Notes under the pieces: model-generated
Database searches by the model: none
What the model was told of the DNA's origin: nothing
Seen by the model: only the letters and a program-made list of their open reading frames with translations
Made by a program: the position numbers and the translations under genes
Virus record (IMG/VR): IMGVR_UViG_3300049217_000054
Span: 1 to 43,421 of that record
DNA length: 43,421 bases
Strand: one strand, 5' to 3'
Origin: a virus
Shown: positions 8,042 through 14,674 of the stretch, piece by piece
How the letters are laid out: every line of letters begins with the position of its first letter
Position numbering within the stretch: position 1 is the first letter of the stretch

Positions 8042-8371
8042 TTAATCTCTATTTCTTATTTCATCTAACATAGCTTGAAAATCATCCCGTGTAATTTTAT
8101 TCATTAACTCAGTTCTAAAATCCCACACTAGAGGAAATTCTTTATGTATCCCAAAAAATGCATACTCATCAATTTAGCTATAGATATCTCTTGCTATGTA
8201 CCCTACCTCTAGGACAATAGGGAATTTATTATGACATAAAACATTATACAATAAACAATCCCAAGAGTTTATAATTCCTCTTGAATGAGATATTTTTGAC
8301 CCCAGTTTTTCTGTGAAAATATTAAATTCTTTCAGTTTCTTTGATAACTCTTCGGTTATTATAGTTTTCAT
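8042..8371 (-). pseudogene. Hypothetical gene interrupted by in-frame TAA
   Basis: The frame from ATG 8371 encodes 65 aa and stops at TAA 8174-8176. Directly after it, in the same frame and without another stop, follow 43 protein-like codons beginning IDEYAFFGIHKEFPLVWDF and ending at TAA 8042-8044. The simplest reading is a nonsense change in a ~109-aa gene. Other readings are a 65-aa gene followed by an unrecognised frame (perhaps from the ATT after the stop), or readthrough. The first part overlaps the upstream gene by 4 bases. No family recognised. Confidence 0.5.
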
Positions 8372-8559
8372 AAAATAATATGAGCGCCGCTAATTGACCT
8401 AATTTCAGAAGGAATAAAGCATATTAAACTTAAACAATAATCACATTCATAAACTGGCAAATCTTTCAAATCTTTTGGTAAGTTCTCAAATGATGAAGAT
8501 GAAAGTTCTGTTTTATGCATGCTTCCACGACAGATAGGGCATTTTTTATCTTCAATCAT
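8368..8559 (-). CDS. CxxC mini-protein
   Basis: 63 aa. CPIC near residues 7-10 and CDYC near 39-42 form two metal-binding knuckles, with a hydrophobic C-terminal tail (SLICFIPSEIRSISG). Probably a zinc-binding protein. It overlaps the GNAT gene upstream and the interrupted gene downstream by 4 bases each, so it is in the same operon. Confidence 0.65.
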   Translation of the reverse strand: MIEDKKCPICRGSMHKTELSSSSFENLPKDLKDLPVYECDYCLSLICFIPSEIRSISGAHIIL

Positions 8560-8975
8560 AACGAATACCTATAAACTGTAGCAAATTGATGCCTTCCTTG
8601 TTTTCTAGAAACCTCATGAATAACGGGATTAGTTATTATTGAATAGCTAAGAATATTATCTATTTTCCCTTCTGATTTTAAATGACTAATAAAATGGGTC
8701 CATAATTTATTATAAAACCCTCTTCTCCTAAACTCTGGTTTTATGTAGCCAACAGTTAATTGACAATTTCGGCAGTACTCCGCCAACATAAAATCTATAA
8801 CGCCAATCGGCGTATCATCCAGAAACAAAACCATAGCTTCATGATCCCAATCAAAAGAATAATCCTGTCTACCAGGCCAATAAGTTAAGCTCTCCTGCCA
8901 CTCAGCCATAAGCAAAGGAACAGCAGGCGTATTTTTAATATTCTTATAATGCTTTATTTCTATATTCTCATTCAT
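8556..8975 (-). CDS. GNAT-family acetyltransferase
   Basis: 139 aa. Core GNAT pattern: beta strand AMVLFLDDTPIGVIDFML, then motif A QLTVGYIKPEFRRRGFYNKLW with the acetyl-CoA-binding RRRGF turn, then a later strand ILSYSIITNPVIHEVSRKQGR. It transfers an acetyl group from acetyl-CoA to an unknown amine; phage GNATs can modify host or phage proteins. Start ATG 8975 has AGGAG about 7 bases upstream. Confidence 0.8.
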   Translation of the reverse strand: MNENIEIKHYKNIKNTPAVPLLMAEWQESLTYWPGRQDYSFDWDHEAMVLFLDDTPIGVIDFMLAEYCRNCQLTVGYIKPEFRRRGFYNKLWTHFISHLKSEGKIDNILSYSIITNPVIHEVSRKQGRHQFATVYRYSL

Positions 8976-9075
8976 CCTTAGTCTCCTGTATATAAGTATA
9001 ATGCGTAAAAAGATGCTTTAGAGTTTGATTAGGCGTTTCTGGCAATTTATCTTTAACGCTTATCCAGTCAATCAT
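8968..9075 (-). CDS. Truncated DUF551-like peptide
   Basis: 35 aa starting MIDWISVKDKLPE, the N-terminal signature of DUF551 proteins, but lacking the rest of the domain (usually 60-80 aa, ending in a Trp-Met/Leu-Pro motif). ATG overlaps the TGA of the upstream gene (ATGA) and its TGA overlaps the GNAT start. Probably a shortened remnant still translated by coupling. A fuller relative lies at 20501. Confidence 0.5.
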   Translation of the reverse strand: MIDWISVKDKLPETPNQTLKHLFTHYTYIQETKDE

Positions 9076-9551
9076 TGCCCAAAATCAACATCTGAATCAT
9101 TATTAAAAACACCTGTAACCGTACTTTTAGCTCCGCCTGAAGATTTAATAATAGTAGTTTTACCACAATCTACTAAATCGCCAAATACTTCCTGCGGCGT
9201 TAAATTAATTTTATCGAACTTATCAAGCATCTCAAAAGGAACATCCACTAATGAGCAAGAGGCATATTCTTTTCCGTCATACTCATACTTTTGGCAATAA
9301 ATCTCTTTGCTAATAAGAGTTGATTCGGTTATCTCCATACAATCATTGTTTATACAAACATTCAGCCTCTCAGTCGAGATTTCTTCTAATCCGATCGGAC
9401 AAACAAGGGCGCCATCTTCTATAGTGCAACCAGCTTCCTGATACAAATTTTGTCTATCAATACTAGCCGACCATCTGCCAAAGGCATAAACACTCATAAT
9501 AATAGCAAAGAATACTAATATAAACGCGACCTCTATCATTTTTTGTTTCAT
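9072..9551 (-). CDS. Membrane-anchored Cys-rich protein
   Basis: 159 aa with an N-terminal transmembrane segment (about 6-26, VAFILVFFAIIMSVYAF) and a ~130-aa outer domain with eight Cys, probably disulfide-bonded in the periplasm. The C-terminal ~20 residues are Gly/Ser/Asp-rich. No family recognised; envelope modification or superinfection exclusion is a guess from topology. Starts TAATG-coupled to the gene upstream. Confidence 0.62.
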   Translation of the reverse strand: MKQKMIEVAFILVFFAIIMSVYAFGRWSASIDRQNLYQEAGCTIEDGALVCPIGLEEISTERLNVCINNDCMEITESTLISKEIYCQKYEYDGKEYASCSLVDVPFEMLDKFDKINLTPQEVFGDLVDCGKTTIIKSSGGAKSTVTGVFNNDSDVDFGQ

Positions 9552-9841
9552 TATTTAAAATCTCCTATATTTCTAATTAAATAATCCATTAAAGATTGAA
9601 TGGAAGAAGCATGTAAATTATAGTTACCGCCTGGAGTATTAGGATACCAGCAGACATCCCATATACAGTCATTGTCGATGCACTTCTTTTCTTCCTCTTC
9701 ATGTATCCAGTTTATATTATCTAACTCTTTATGTATCTCTATATATTCTTGCATGGTTTGATGATTATTTTTATGGTCATTGTTAGTTATTATAAGACCG
9801 AATTTATGTGGTATCATAGAAAATATATAATCTAGATTCAT
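9551..9841 (-). CDS. Hypothetical protein
   Basis: 96 aa, soluble, acidic, with a His/Asn-rich N-terminal part and a Cys/Trp cluster (KKCIDNDCIWDVCWYPNTPGG). Overlaps its upstream neighbour (TAATG) and its downstream neighbour. No family recognised. Confidence 0.6.
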   Translation of the reverse strand: MNLDYIFSMIPHKFGLIITNNDHKNNHQTMQEYIEIHKELDNINWIHEEEEKKCIDNDCIWDVCWYPNTPGGNYNLHASSIQSLMDYLIRNIGDFK

Positions 9842-10005
9842 TACATAGCCTCCAATAATTGTTTAACACAGTTCTTACAAAAAATGTCTTCGCCAAAAGA
9901 TATAAAGCACTTTTCATCATTCTGGAATTCATAGTCACAATGATGGCAGAAGTTTGTCCATGCCGGTGGCGTTCTTATAAACTCTTCAATCTCTCGTGCT
10001 TCCAT
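9841..10005 (-). CDS. 54-aa CxxC mini-protein
   Basis: Reading frame ATG 10003-10005 to TAA 9841-9843. CHHC at 20-23 and CKNC near 44-47 with a short C-terminal helix (VKQLLEAM): the same CxxC...CxxC-helix plan as the genes at 6633 and 22463-23013. AAAGGA lies about 10 bases upstream. The stop overlaps the next ATG (TAATG). Confidence 0.65.
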   Translation of the reverse strand: MEAREIEEFIRTPPAWTNFCHHCDYEFQNDEKCFISFGEDIFCKNCVKQLLEAM

Positions 10006-10076
10006 CTGAATTTAGTCCTTTAAATTTGTTTAAAATTAATTTAGCATTCTTTGATTTTTGTTCTTTTTGAAAAATT

Positions 10077-10196
10077 TTAATCTATCCATAATTCTATTCC
10101 ACTAGTATGCTTCAGCGTAAGCGGATTTTCATCATCATATATGAACCAATTCTCAGGACTATCTCTCAATGATTTAATTATCTCATCAAATAACAT
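10077..10196 (-). CDS. 39-aa hypothetical protein
   Basis: ATG 10194-10196 with AAGGA 7 bases upstream, starting right after the DUF1737-like gene. Product MLFDEIIKSLRDSPENW... is acidic and soluble. No family recognised. The ~70 bases between it and the next gene hold only a 17-codon frame. Confidence 0.5.
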   Translation of the reverse strand: MLFDEIIKSLRDSPENWFIYDDENPLTLKHTSGIELWID

Positions 10197-10199
10197 TTT

Positions 10200-10454
10200 C
10201 TATTCCTTATTATCAATATCGTTCATTCTTTTTTCTAGAGTTTTAATATCCTGCCAAATAGCATCTAACCAATCGGTGTCTATCGGCACATCGTTATCGT
10301 ACTCCTGTAATATCATGGCCTGATAAAACAAACCATCCTCAGTCCTGCCGATAACGCCATGCGGCTGCCAGCCTTCATTAAGCAATTTTAAAACTGATGA
10401 TTCAATGCCTTTTAGCCTATCTGAGTTTATTATTTTGTAGTTAGTTGTTTTCAT
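10200..10454 (-). CDS. DUF1737-like protein
   Basis: 84 aa. The pattern YKIINSDRLKGIESSVLKLLNEGWQPHGV...FYQAMIL matches the short DUF1737 fold (K-(I/V)-x-(T/N)...L..GWQP.G....YQAM). Function unknown in the family. The C-terminal 30 residues form an acidic helix. Confidence 0.72.
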   Translation of the reverse strand: MKTTNYKIINSDRLKGIESSVLKLLNEGWQPHGVIGRTEDGLFYQAMILQEYDNDVPIDTDWLDAIWQDIKTLEKRMNDIDNKE

Positions 10455-10473
10455 TTTACAATTCCAGCAAGTT

Positions 10474-10602
10474 TCAATTTATGCAATCTTTCATTATCTT
10501 TCCGATTTTCACTTGCTGGTCTATACAATCCAACATATCCCATCTCAACTTCCCATCCAAATAAAACCGACATATCTGACGTATTAATTTATCTTGAGTC
10601 AT
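10474..10602 (-). CDS. 42-aa hypothetical protein
   Basis: ATG overlaps the TGA of the upstream gene (ATGA). Product MTQDKLIRQICRFYLDGKL... is helical with three Cys. Coupled translation is the main support. No family recognised. Confidence 0.48.
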   Translation of the reverse strand: MTQDKLIRQICRFYLDGKLRWDMLDCIDQQVKIGKIMKDCIN

Positions 10603-10844
10603 AACAATTTTCCTTCGCTTGATTCCTTACAACTTGAGCATTTATAATTATACGTGGGCAGGTAGGTATGCCATATTTCAATTTCATATTCTCTACTTCC
10701 GCATTCGCAAACCCAATTTTCTCTAGCCCTAATAAGCCGTTTCATCTCTGTAGATAATGCGTTAGTTGTAGAAGAGAAGGAATATATGTAAAAAACTATA
10801 CATATAAGACTAACTATCAATACTAATGATAATACAATTTCCAT
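10599..10844 (-). CDS. Membrane-anchored zinc-ribbon protein
   Basis: 81 aa. One N-terminal transmembrane helix (LSLVLIVSLICIVFYIYSF), then a cytosolic-type ribbon with CECG near 46-49 and CSSC near 69-72. The mix of membrane anchor and CxxC knuckle sets it apart from the soluble CxxC genes here. No family recognised. Confidence 0.62.
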   Translation of the reverse strand: MEIVLSLVLIVSLICIVFYIYSFSSTTNALSTEMKRLIRARENWVCECGSREYEIEIWHTYLPTYNYKCSSCKESSEGKLL

Positions 10845-11069
10845 CTAAATTAACTCCCATAAATTTGGCAAAGCCCAAAATACACAAAAACAAAAAATTA
10901 TCGAGTGAATTAACCAAGTTGTAAAAAAAATACATGCACCTTTGTGCATACTAGATTTTCTGAAACTACTAGAAAAAAATGCACATAATGGTATAGTAAA
11001 TGTATAAAACCCAGACCATAAGGCCACAAATAAATGCACTATAAACAAAAATCCATATAAGACTACCAT
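10845..11069 (-). CDS. Small integral membrane protein (holin candidate)
   Basis: 74 aa, very hydrophobic, with two to three possible membrane helices (about 2-20, 20-34 and 46-68) and a basic loop (FRKSSMHKGAC). Size and topology would suit a small holin, and the next gene upstream encodes a membrane-plus-coiled-coil peptide, but the endolysin is 7 kb away and no sequence signature supports the role. Confidence 0.55.
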   Translation of the reverse strand: MVVLYGFLFIVHLFVALWSGFYTFTIPLCAFFSSSFRKSSMHKGACIFFTTWLIHSIIFCFCVFWALPNLWELI

Positions 11070-11070
11070 T

Positions 11071-11241
11071 CTATTTTCCTTCTAATTTCTCAACCCGGGC
11101 AACTAACTGTTTAGTCTGTTCAAAGTGTAATTCTTGAACTTCAACTAATTTTTCAACTTCTTTAATAGTTAATTCATTAATCCTCCATTGAATAAAAAAA
11201 AGAATAATTATAACAATAGCAAGCATGGTAAATTCAATCAT
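11071..11241 (-). CDS. 56-aa membrane/coiled-coil peptide (i-spanin-like topology)
   Basis: Frame from ATG 11239-11241 to TAG 11071-11073. One N-terminal membrane helix (FTMLAIVIIILFFI), then about 38 residues of charged coiled coil (INELTIKEVEKLVEVQELHFEQ...). This is the topology of an inner-membrane spanin, though short. It overlaps the upstream stop by 8 bases. The neighbouring gene is a multi-pass membrane protein. Confidence 0.52.
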   Translation of the reverse strand: MIEFTMLAIVIIILFFIQWRINELTIKEVEKLVEVQELHFEQTKQLVARVEKLEGK

Positions 11242-11455
11242 AAGCACAATACCCCTCTTTATCTATATCAACCTTAAAACCATAATTCATAACATGACCA
11301 TCTGGCGCATGTAAATTACAATAAAATATATTCATGTTTCCGCCTTTATCTGGAAAATAGGCTTGTTGTGGGCACCAGATATAACGTCCGTTAGGCTCAC
11401 CTATTCGGCGCATCTTTCTGATTCCTTGATTGTATAGGTCTCTGATTGTTGACAT
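11234..11455 (-). CDS. Hypothetical protein
   Basis: 73 aa, soluble, basic N-terminal helix, then a Gly/aromatic-rich part with YIWCPQQAYFPDKGG. No family recognised; it belongs to the tightly packed minus operon. Confidence 0.55.
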   Translation of the reverse strand: MSTIRDLYNQGIRKMRRIGEPNGRYIWCPQQAYFPDKGGNMNIFYCNLHAPDGHVMNYGFKVDIDKEGYCAYD

Positions 11456-11457
11456 TT

Positions 11458-11739
11458 TTAACCTTTTCTATAACTCGAAAAATCCCGCGATTCTCCTTCA
11501 GGAATCAACCAACCCGCAAACATATCATTAACATATACTAAATAAATCATTTTTTGGATATTTTCATCTATCCGATATTCAAGAGCAGAAATCTCCGGGG
11601 CAGTAACGGCATAATTTTCCTCAAAATATTTTGACAATTGAAAACAATTAAACTCTTTTGGTTCTTCTCTGGCAAGGTTAGGTTTAAAAATAAATTTATG
11701 TCCAAATCTAAATAAAGTAGGAAATATATCAATGCTCAT
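11458..11739 (-). CDS. Hypothetical protein
   Basis: 93 aa, soluble, no repeats or membrane segments. One base separates it from the HAD gene upstream. C-terminal part GWLIPEGESRDFSSYRKG looks like an ordinary folded domain end. No family recognised. Confidence 0.55.
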   Translation of the reverse strand: MSIDIFPTLFRFGHKFIFKPNLAREEPKEFNCFQLSKYFEENYAVTAPEISALEYRIDENIQKMIYLVYVNDMFAGWLIPEGESRDFSSYRKG

Positions 11740-12222
11740 TTAAAAATCCCCAGGCGCACATTGCAAGCAAACTATCCCATTCCTACGCCACATATCCACG
11801 ATGCACTGACGGTCGTCTACTGCAAAGAGAACATCGTATTTGTCCTTAATGTGCATGTCGTATATTTCTTGTTTTATTTCTACGTCCGACCTATAATCAC
11901 CCGGTTTTCTCATTAAAATCCAAGGTTCGTCCCAATGATAAGTAGTATTATCTGTAATCCAGTTAGCGGTTGACTCATAATGGGAATTATCACGGCCTGA
12001 AACATAAATTATCTTAGCATCACATCTACTCTCACATTGAGCTGCCTGTATACAATTAATTAATTCGGCGCACCATTCGTTAGGTCTGTCGTTCACATGT
12101 TCCGCATTAAACAAATCAAAGTTCTTTTTATCCCCAGAGAGATATTTAGCTCTGCGCGCCTCACAGTTATAGAGCGTGCCATCTAGGTCTATGATTATCG
12201 CTTTTTTCATCATTTTAATCAT
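11740..12222 (-). CDS. HAD phosphatase, polynucleotide-kinase 3'-phosphatase-like
   Basis: 160 aa HAD hydrolase. Motif I DLDGT at 12-16 (nucleophile D12, acid D14), motif II SGR at 75-77, basic motif III region RKPGDYRSDVEIKQE at 105-119 and motif IV DD at 136-137. The segment after motif II and the VDDRQCIVDMWRRNG ending resemble the phosphatase domain of T4 polynucleotide kinase, which removes 3'-phosphates from nicked tRNA or DNA. There is no kinase domain here, so the substrate is open. The start is uncertain among three close Met codons. Confidence 0.78.
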   Translation of the reverse strand: MIKMMKKAIIIDLDGTLYNCEARRAKYLSGDKKNFDLFNAEHVNDRPNEWCAELINCIQAAQCESRCDAKIIYVSGRDNSHYESTANWITDNTTYHWDEPWILMRKPGDYRSDVEIKQEIYDMHIKDKYDVLFAVDDRQCIVDMWRRNGIVCLQCAPGDF

Positions 12223-12415
12223 ATTTTATATCTAACTCCTGCTTAATGTCGCATTCTAAGGATGCTTCGCAAAATTCTTTGGTAAAATCCCAATTGCAGC
12301 CATGTTCTTTGTGATAGTAATTGTTTATTACATTAAGAATAGCAGCCCTAGCTCTGCAAGCTTCTTTAAAAGCAAGCTTTAAATTATGCAAATCCACTGA
12401 TGTCATTTGCATCAT
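12215..12415 (-). CDS. Hypothetical protein
   Basis: 66 aa, helical, with Cys/His (YYHKEHGCNWDF). Overlaps its neighbours on both sides by 4-8 bases. No family recognised. Confidence 0.55.
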   Translation of the reverse strand: MMQMTSVDLHNLKLAFKEACRARAAILNVINNYYHKEHGCNWDFTKEFCEASLECDIKQELDIKYD

Positions 12416-12717
12416 TTAATTTCCTCGAGCAACGGAAATATTTGACCTTTTTCTTTTAAAAAAATTTTCAACTTTAAAGCCTCATTTACCACAGATAATC
12501 CATCTAAATCTATGCGTTTATTTTTAATACCCATTTCTGCAGCTTGGCACATAAATACGTTTAGAACTGATAAATTCTGACATGCGTTTTTCCCCAAAAG
12601 CCCTTCCGCTATAATTTCAAAATCTTCATTTTGTTGGAATTTATTAACTAAATAGCCGTGGATTGTTATTAATGCGGTTAATTGCTCTTCGTTTAATGTT
12701 ATTCTGAATTTTCTCAT
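12412..12717 (-). CDS. Hypothetical protein with KxRITLNEE N-terminus
   Basis: 101 aa, starting MRKFRITLNEEQLTAL, a strand-helix start similar to the plus-strand genes at 16654 and 24327 (KIQIT...). The rest is helical. The shared start suggests distant relatives on opposite strands. Function unknown. Confidence 0.55.
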   Translation of the reverse strand: MRKFRITLNEEQLTALITIHGYLVNKFQQNEDFEIIAEGLLGKNACQNLSVLNVFMCQAAEMGIKNKRIDLDGLSVVNEALKLKIFLKEKGQIFPLLEEIK

Positions 12718-12773
12718 TTATTTTTCCATCCCCATAAATCTAATAATGGTAACTCATCAATTAAAGTAATCAT
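12714..12773 (-). CDS. Possible 19-aa leader peptide
   Basis: ATG 12771-12773 to TGA that overlaps the next ATG (ATGA). Peptide MITLIDELPLLDLWGWKNK. No clear ribosome-binding site, so it may be chance; the exact overlap with the next start is the only support. Confidence 0.3.
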   Translation of the reverse strand: MITLIDELPLLDLWGWKNK

Positions 12774-12864
12774 TTTAACAATTTCTTTATGTGAATATTA
12801 AGCTCTGGTGCAATTTAAAAAATATTTATTATGATTTTTTAAAATTCTTAAAATATTTCTTTTC

Positions 12865-13206
12865 TCAGCTGCGGTAATCAAGTAATGTTTTGTTGCCATT
12901 TATAACAGCAAAATCCCTATAATCGGAATACCGACTTAATTCTTGATTTATATAATCAACCATTTCTTTGGAACGGGGGTTTAAGCATGAAATCAATTTA
13001 TCTAAATTACGCTTGCAGAAATCATTATAAGCCAACCATATTTTCTCGCCTCTAATGTTCATGTCATCAAGATCCAGTAAATAAAACATACCCTCATCTA
13101 ATTGCAATAGTTGAGTTATTACATTAAGTGCGCCAGGGTTTCCGCCTGAAATTATTCTAACTAATTCAAGTTTAGTTTTTTCTAATCCTATTTTTTCTTT
13201 CTGCAT
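12865..13206 (-). CDS. Hypothetical protein, first gene of the minus block
   Basis: 113 aa with ATG at 13204-13206, chosen because AGGAGA lies 6 bases upstream; the frame is open to a Met at 13230 without such a site. The segment SGGNPGALNVITQLL recurs in many small phage proteins of unknown function. Soluble and helical. About 58 bases downstream of a good sigma-70-type promoter. Confidence 0.65.
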   Translation of the reverse strand: MQKEKIGLEKTKLELVRIISGGNPGALNVITQLLQLDEGMFYLLDLDDMNIRGEKIWLAYNDFCKRNLDKLISCLNPRSKEMVDYINQELSRYSDYRDFAVINGNKTLLDYRS

Positions 13207-13263
13207 TGCAATTCTCCTAAACTTTATCAAGAATCAGTTTTTTAAACTACTAGAGCCTCGTGG

Positions 13264-13292
13264 ACTATATACTATAATATATAGATAGTCAA
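13264..13292 (-). promoter_or_regulatory. Promoter of the minus accessory operon
   Basis: On the minus strand TTGACT (13287-13292), 17-base spacer, TATAGT (13264-13269). The spacer and -10 lie inside an inverted repeat (GACTAT at 13263 and ATAGTC at 13285), a possible operator. It faces the first minus gene at 13206. Confidence 0.7.
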
Positions 13293-13669
13293 TAATAATT
13301 TTCAAAAAAAATGCGGGGGCTAATCGTTAGCGCAGTTTTTAGTTGCCAAAAAGTTTAATCCAGCTAATAACATGTTATACACAACTTATCCACAGGATAT
13401 CCACAATTACGAATGGTTTATCACTTAAATCATGACAACAATAATTTTTTATAGTTATAAGAATTACAAATAGCATATTAATTAGTTGACTCATGAACTG
13501 AAAAAGCAAGGAGTCGTAGCTTGCGCTTAAAAACATCTCAAAACAAGGCGAGATTTGATTTATTTACTATGCGATTTTGCTGAAAATTGTGTGAGATAAA
13601 AGCTATTATTATGCTGATTTTATTAGTTGATTGGCTAATATCTATAGTAATTTATTTGCATAAAATATA
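13293..13669. other. Divergent intergenic control region
   Basis: About 380 bases without a convincing gene. It contains the DnaA-box triplet and A+T-rich flanks between the minus promoter (13264-13292) and the plus promoter (13670-13697). The only sizeable frame (about 54 codons, minus strand) crosses the DnaA boxes, has no ribosome-binding site and looks like chance. Confidence 0.55.
13375..13405 (+). other. Three DnaA-box-like motifs phased at 11 bp (candidate origin)
   Basis: TTATACACA (13375), TTATCCACA (13386) and ATATCCACA (13397) lie in tandem, each starting 11 bases after the last, one helical turn. The first two fit the DnaA consensus TTWTNCACA; the third differs at its first base. 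A+T-rich DNA flanks them. They sit between the two divergent promoters. Confidence 0.6.
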
Positions 13670-13697
13670 TTGACTATTTATATCAATGTGCTATACT
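13670..13697 (+). promoter_or_regulatory. Early promoter of the plus block
   Basis: TTGACT (13670-13675), 16-base spacer, TATACT (13692-13697). The -10 overlaps the operator-like palindrome at 13694-13709. Transcription would start near 13704 and give a leader of about 35 bases before the ATG at 13741. Confidence 0.75.
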
Positions 13698-13709
13698 GTG
13701 ATCACAGTA
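13694..13709. promoter_or_regulatory. 16-bp palindromic operator over the -10/start site
   Basis: TACTGTGATCACAGTA is a perfect 16-base palindrome covering the -10 end and the start point of the early promoter. A dimeric repressor bound here would block RNA polymerase. The small XRE-type protein at 15195 is one candidate ligand; this is inference. Confidence 0.6.
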
Positions 13710-13740
13710 GTTAATAACAAAAATTTTGGAGAAATAAAAA

Positions 13741-14078
13741 TGAACAAGCAACTAAAAATACAAAAAAAAGTAAAAATAGAAATTAAAAAATATCTTGATA
13801 TGCTCAAGAGTGAAAAACAAAATTTGGTAGAAAGAATAGAAGAACTGTCTAGCGAAATAGTTTTATGTAGAAAAGAAGAGTGGGGCGCAGCGCACGCTAA
13901 TTACATACGCTCTAACTACTCAGATAAAGACAAACAAAATTTAATTGAAGTTGAAGAAAAATTGGATTCTTTAATTTTGAAATTAGATAGATTAGAAAAT
14001 GAGCTTGAAAATTTTGATATAAATAAAAAACTAAAAAAGGAGGAAGAATACTTGTACGATTATTATAAATATGCTTAA
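13741..14078 (+). CDS. Coiled-coil protein, first early gene
   Basis: 112 aa. Start ATG 13741 has GGAG 8 bases upstream; the open frame back to 13686 would begin before the promoter -10 and cannot be used from that transcript. Product is almost entirely charged coiled coil (residues 10-60 and 75-105) with a YLYDYYKYA tail. First product of the early promoter; function unknown. Confidence 0.65.
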
Positions 14079-14082
14079 TACA

Positions 14083-14097
14083 CTGCTGAATAAGCAG
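14083..14097 (+). repeat. CTGCT/AGCAG hairpin, copy 1
   Basis: CTGCTGAATAAGCAG, a 5-bp stem with 5-base loop, directly after the first early gene. An identical copy starts 47 bases later. Confidence 0.55.
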
Positions 14098-14129
14098 CTT
14101 AGAAAATGTTAGTAATATATTTAAGTAAA

Positions 14130-14144
14130 CTGCTGAATAAGCAG
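14130..14144 (+). repeat. CTGCT/AGCAG hairpin, copy 2
   Basis: Identical to 14083-14097. Followed by AAGGA and the AUU-start frame at 14158. May be a repeated protein-binding or RNA-processing site. Confidence 0.55.
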
Positions 14145-14157
14145 AAAAAGGAAATAA

Positions 14158-14331
14158 ATTTGTAATCGTCAGGGCGCTAGCAGCAGCTACTCAGCTAATT
14201 ACAAATATGCAATTATAAAATATTTAACTGAGTGGTGGGGTGATCCTAAAAATTTTAGAGCCGAAATATATAATTGGGCAGGTGATTTATTAGCGACAAA
14301 GGATTTTGGAAGGAAAACAATTAAATTTTAA
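14158..14331 (+). CDS. 57-aa protein with probable AUU start
   Basis: Open frame bounded upstream by TAA (14155-14157) and ending at TAA 14329-14331. It contains no ATG, GTG or TTG start, but the first codon is ATT with AAGGA 5 bases upstream. The product reads like a real protein (KYLTEWWGDPKNFRAEIYNW, then GDLLATKDFGRK). AUU is a rare start in bacteria (infC, pcnB). A broken gene is the alternative. Confidence 0.42.
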   Translation: MCNRQGASSSYSANYKYAIIKYLTEWWGDPKNFRAEIYNWAGDLLATKDFGRKTIKF

Positions 14332-14360
14332 AAATAAACTATTGAGAAAAGGAAAATAAA

Positions 14361-14603
14361 ATGAACAATCAAAATTTTAAAAAACTATCAGATACAACAG
14401 AAACCAGCTGGGAAATATTTGCGGCAATTCACAAATTGTTGCTGAAAAATAAAATAAATCAACAAACTGAGATTGAAGAGGAGTGTTTATTAGCTGAGTG
14501 GGACAGTCCAGAATCTGAGCAAACTATTATCGATGAGGCTGCTAAAATCACAAATTCAGATAAACTATTTTGGGGTTGTAGTGGTGTAGTATGGAAAAAA
14601 TAA
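14361..14603 (+). CDS. Hypothetical acidic protein
   Basis: 80 aa with AAAGGA 8 bases upstream. Soluble, helical, Glu-rich, with a C-terminal WGCSGVVWKK. No family recognised. Confidence 0.6.
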   Translation: MNNQNFKKLSDTTETSWEIFAAIHKLLLKNKINQQTEIEEECLLAEWDSPESEQTIIDEAAKITNSDKLFWGCSGVVWKK

Positions 14604-14637
14604 TTGTTAAAAAATAACGCTCTCCCAAGCCCGTTAT

Positions 14638-14656
14638 CCCCGCGCAGTTTGCGGGG
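14638..14656 (+). terminator. GC hairpin between early genes
   Basis: CCCCGC-7 bases-GCGGGG, followed only by CATTTTAAG, so a weak terminator or a processing hairpin between the genes at 14361 and 14675. Confidence 0.45.
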
Positions 14657-14674
14657 CATTTTAAGAGGAATATT

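Noticed and set aside
8174-8176. Genome-wide TAA reassignment to an amino acid
   Set aside because: Many clear genes (terL, exonuclease, cold-shock protein) end correctly at TAA, so only local nonsense or readthrough is reasonable.
8989-9002. Sixth TATATANN box pair (TATATAAGTATAAT)
   Set aside because: Second half deviates at two positions and the site lies within a coding frame.
13400-13560. 54-codon minus-strand frame in the divergent region
   Set aside because: Crosses the DnaA-like boxes, has no ribosome-binding site and no protein-like pattern.
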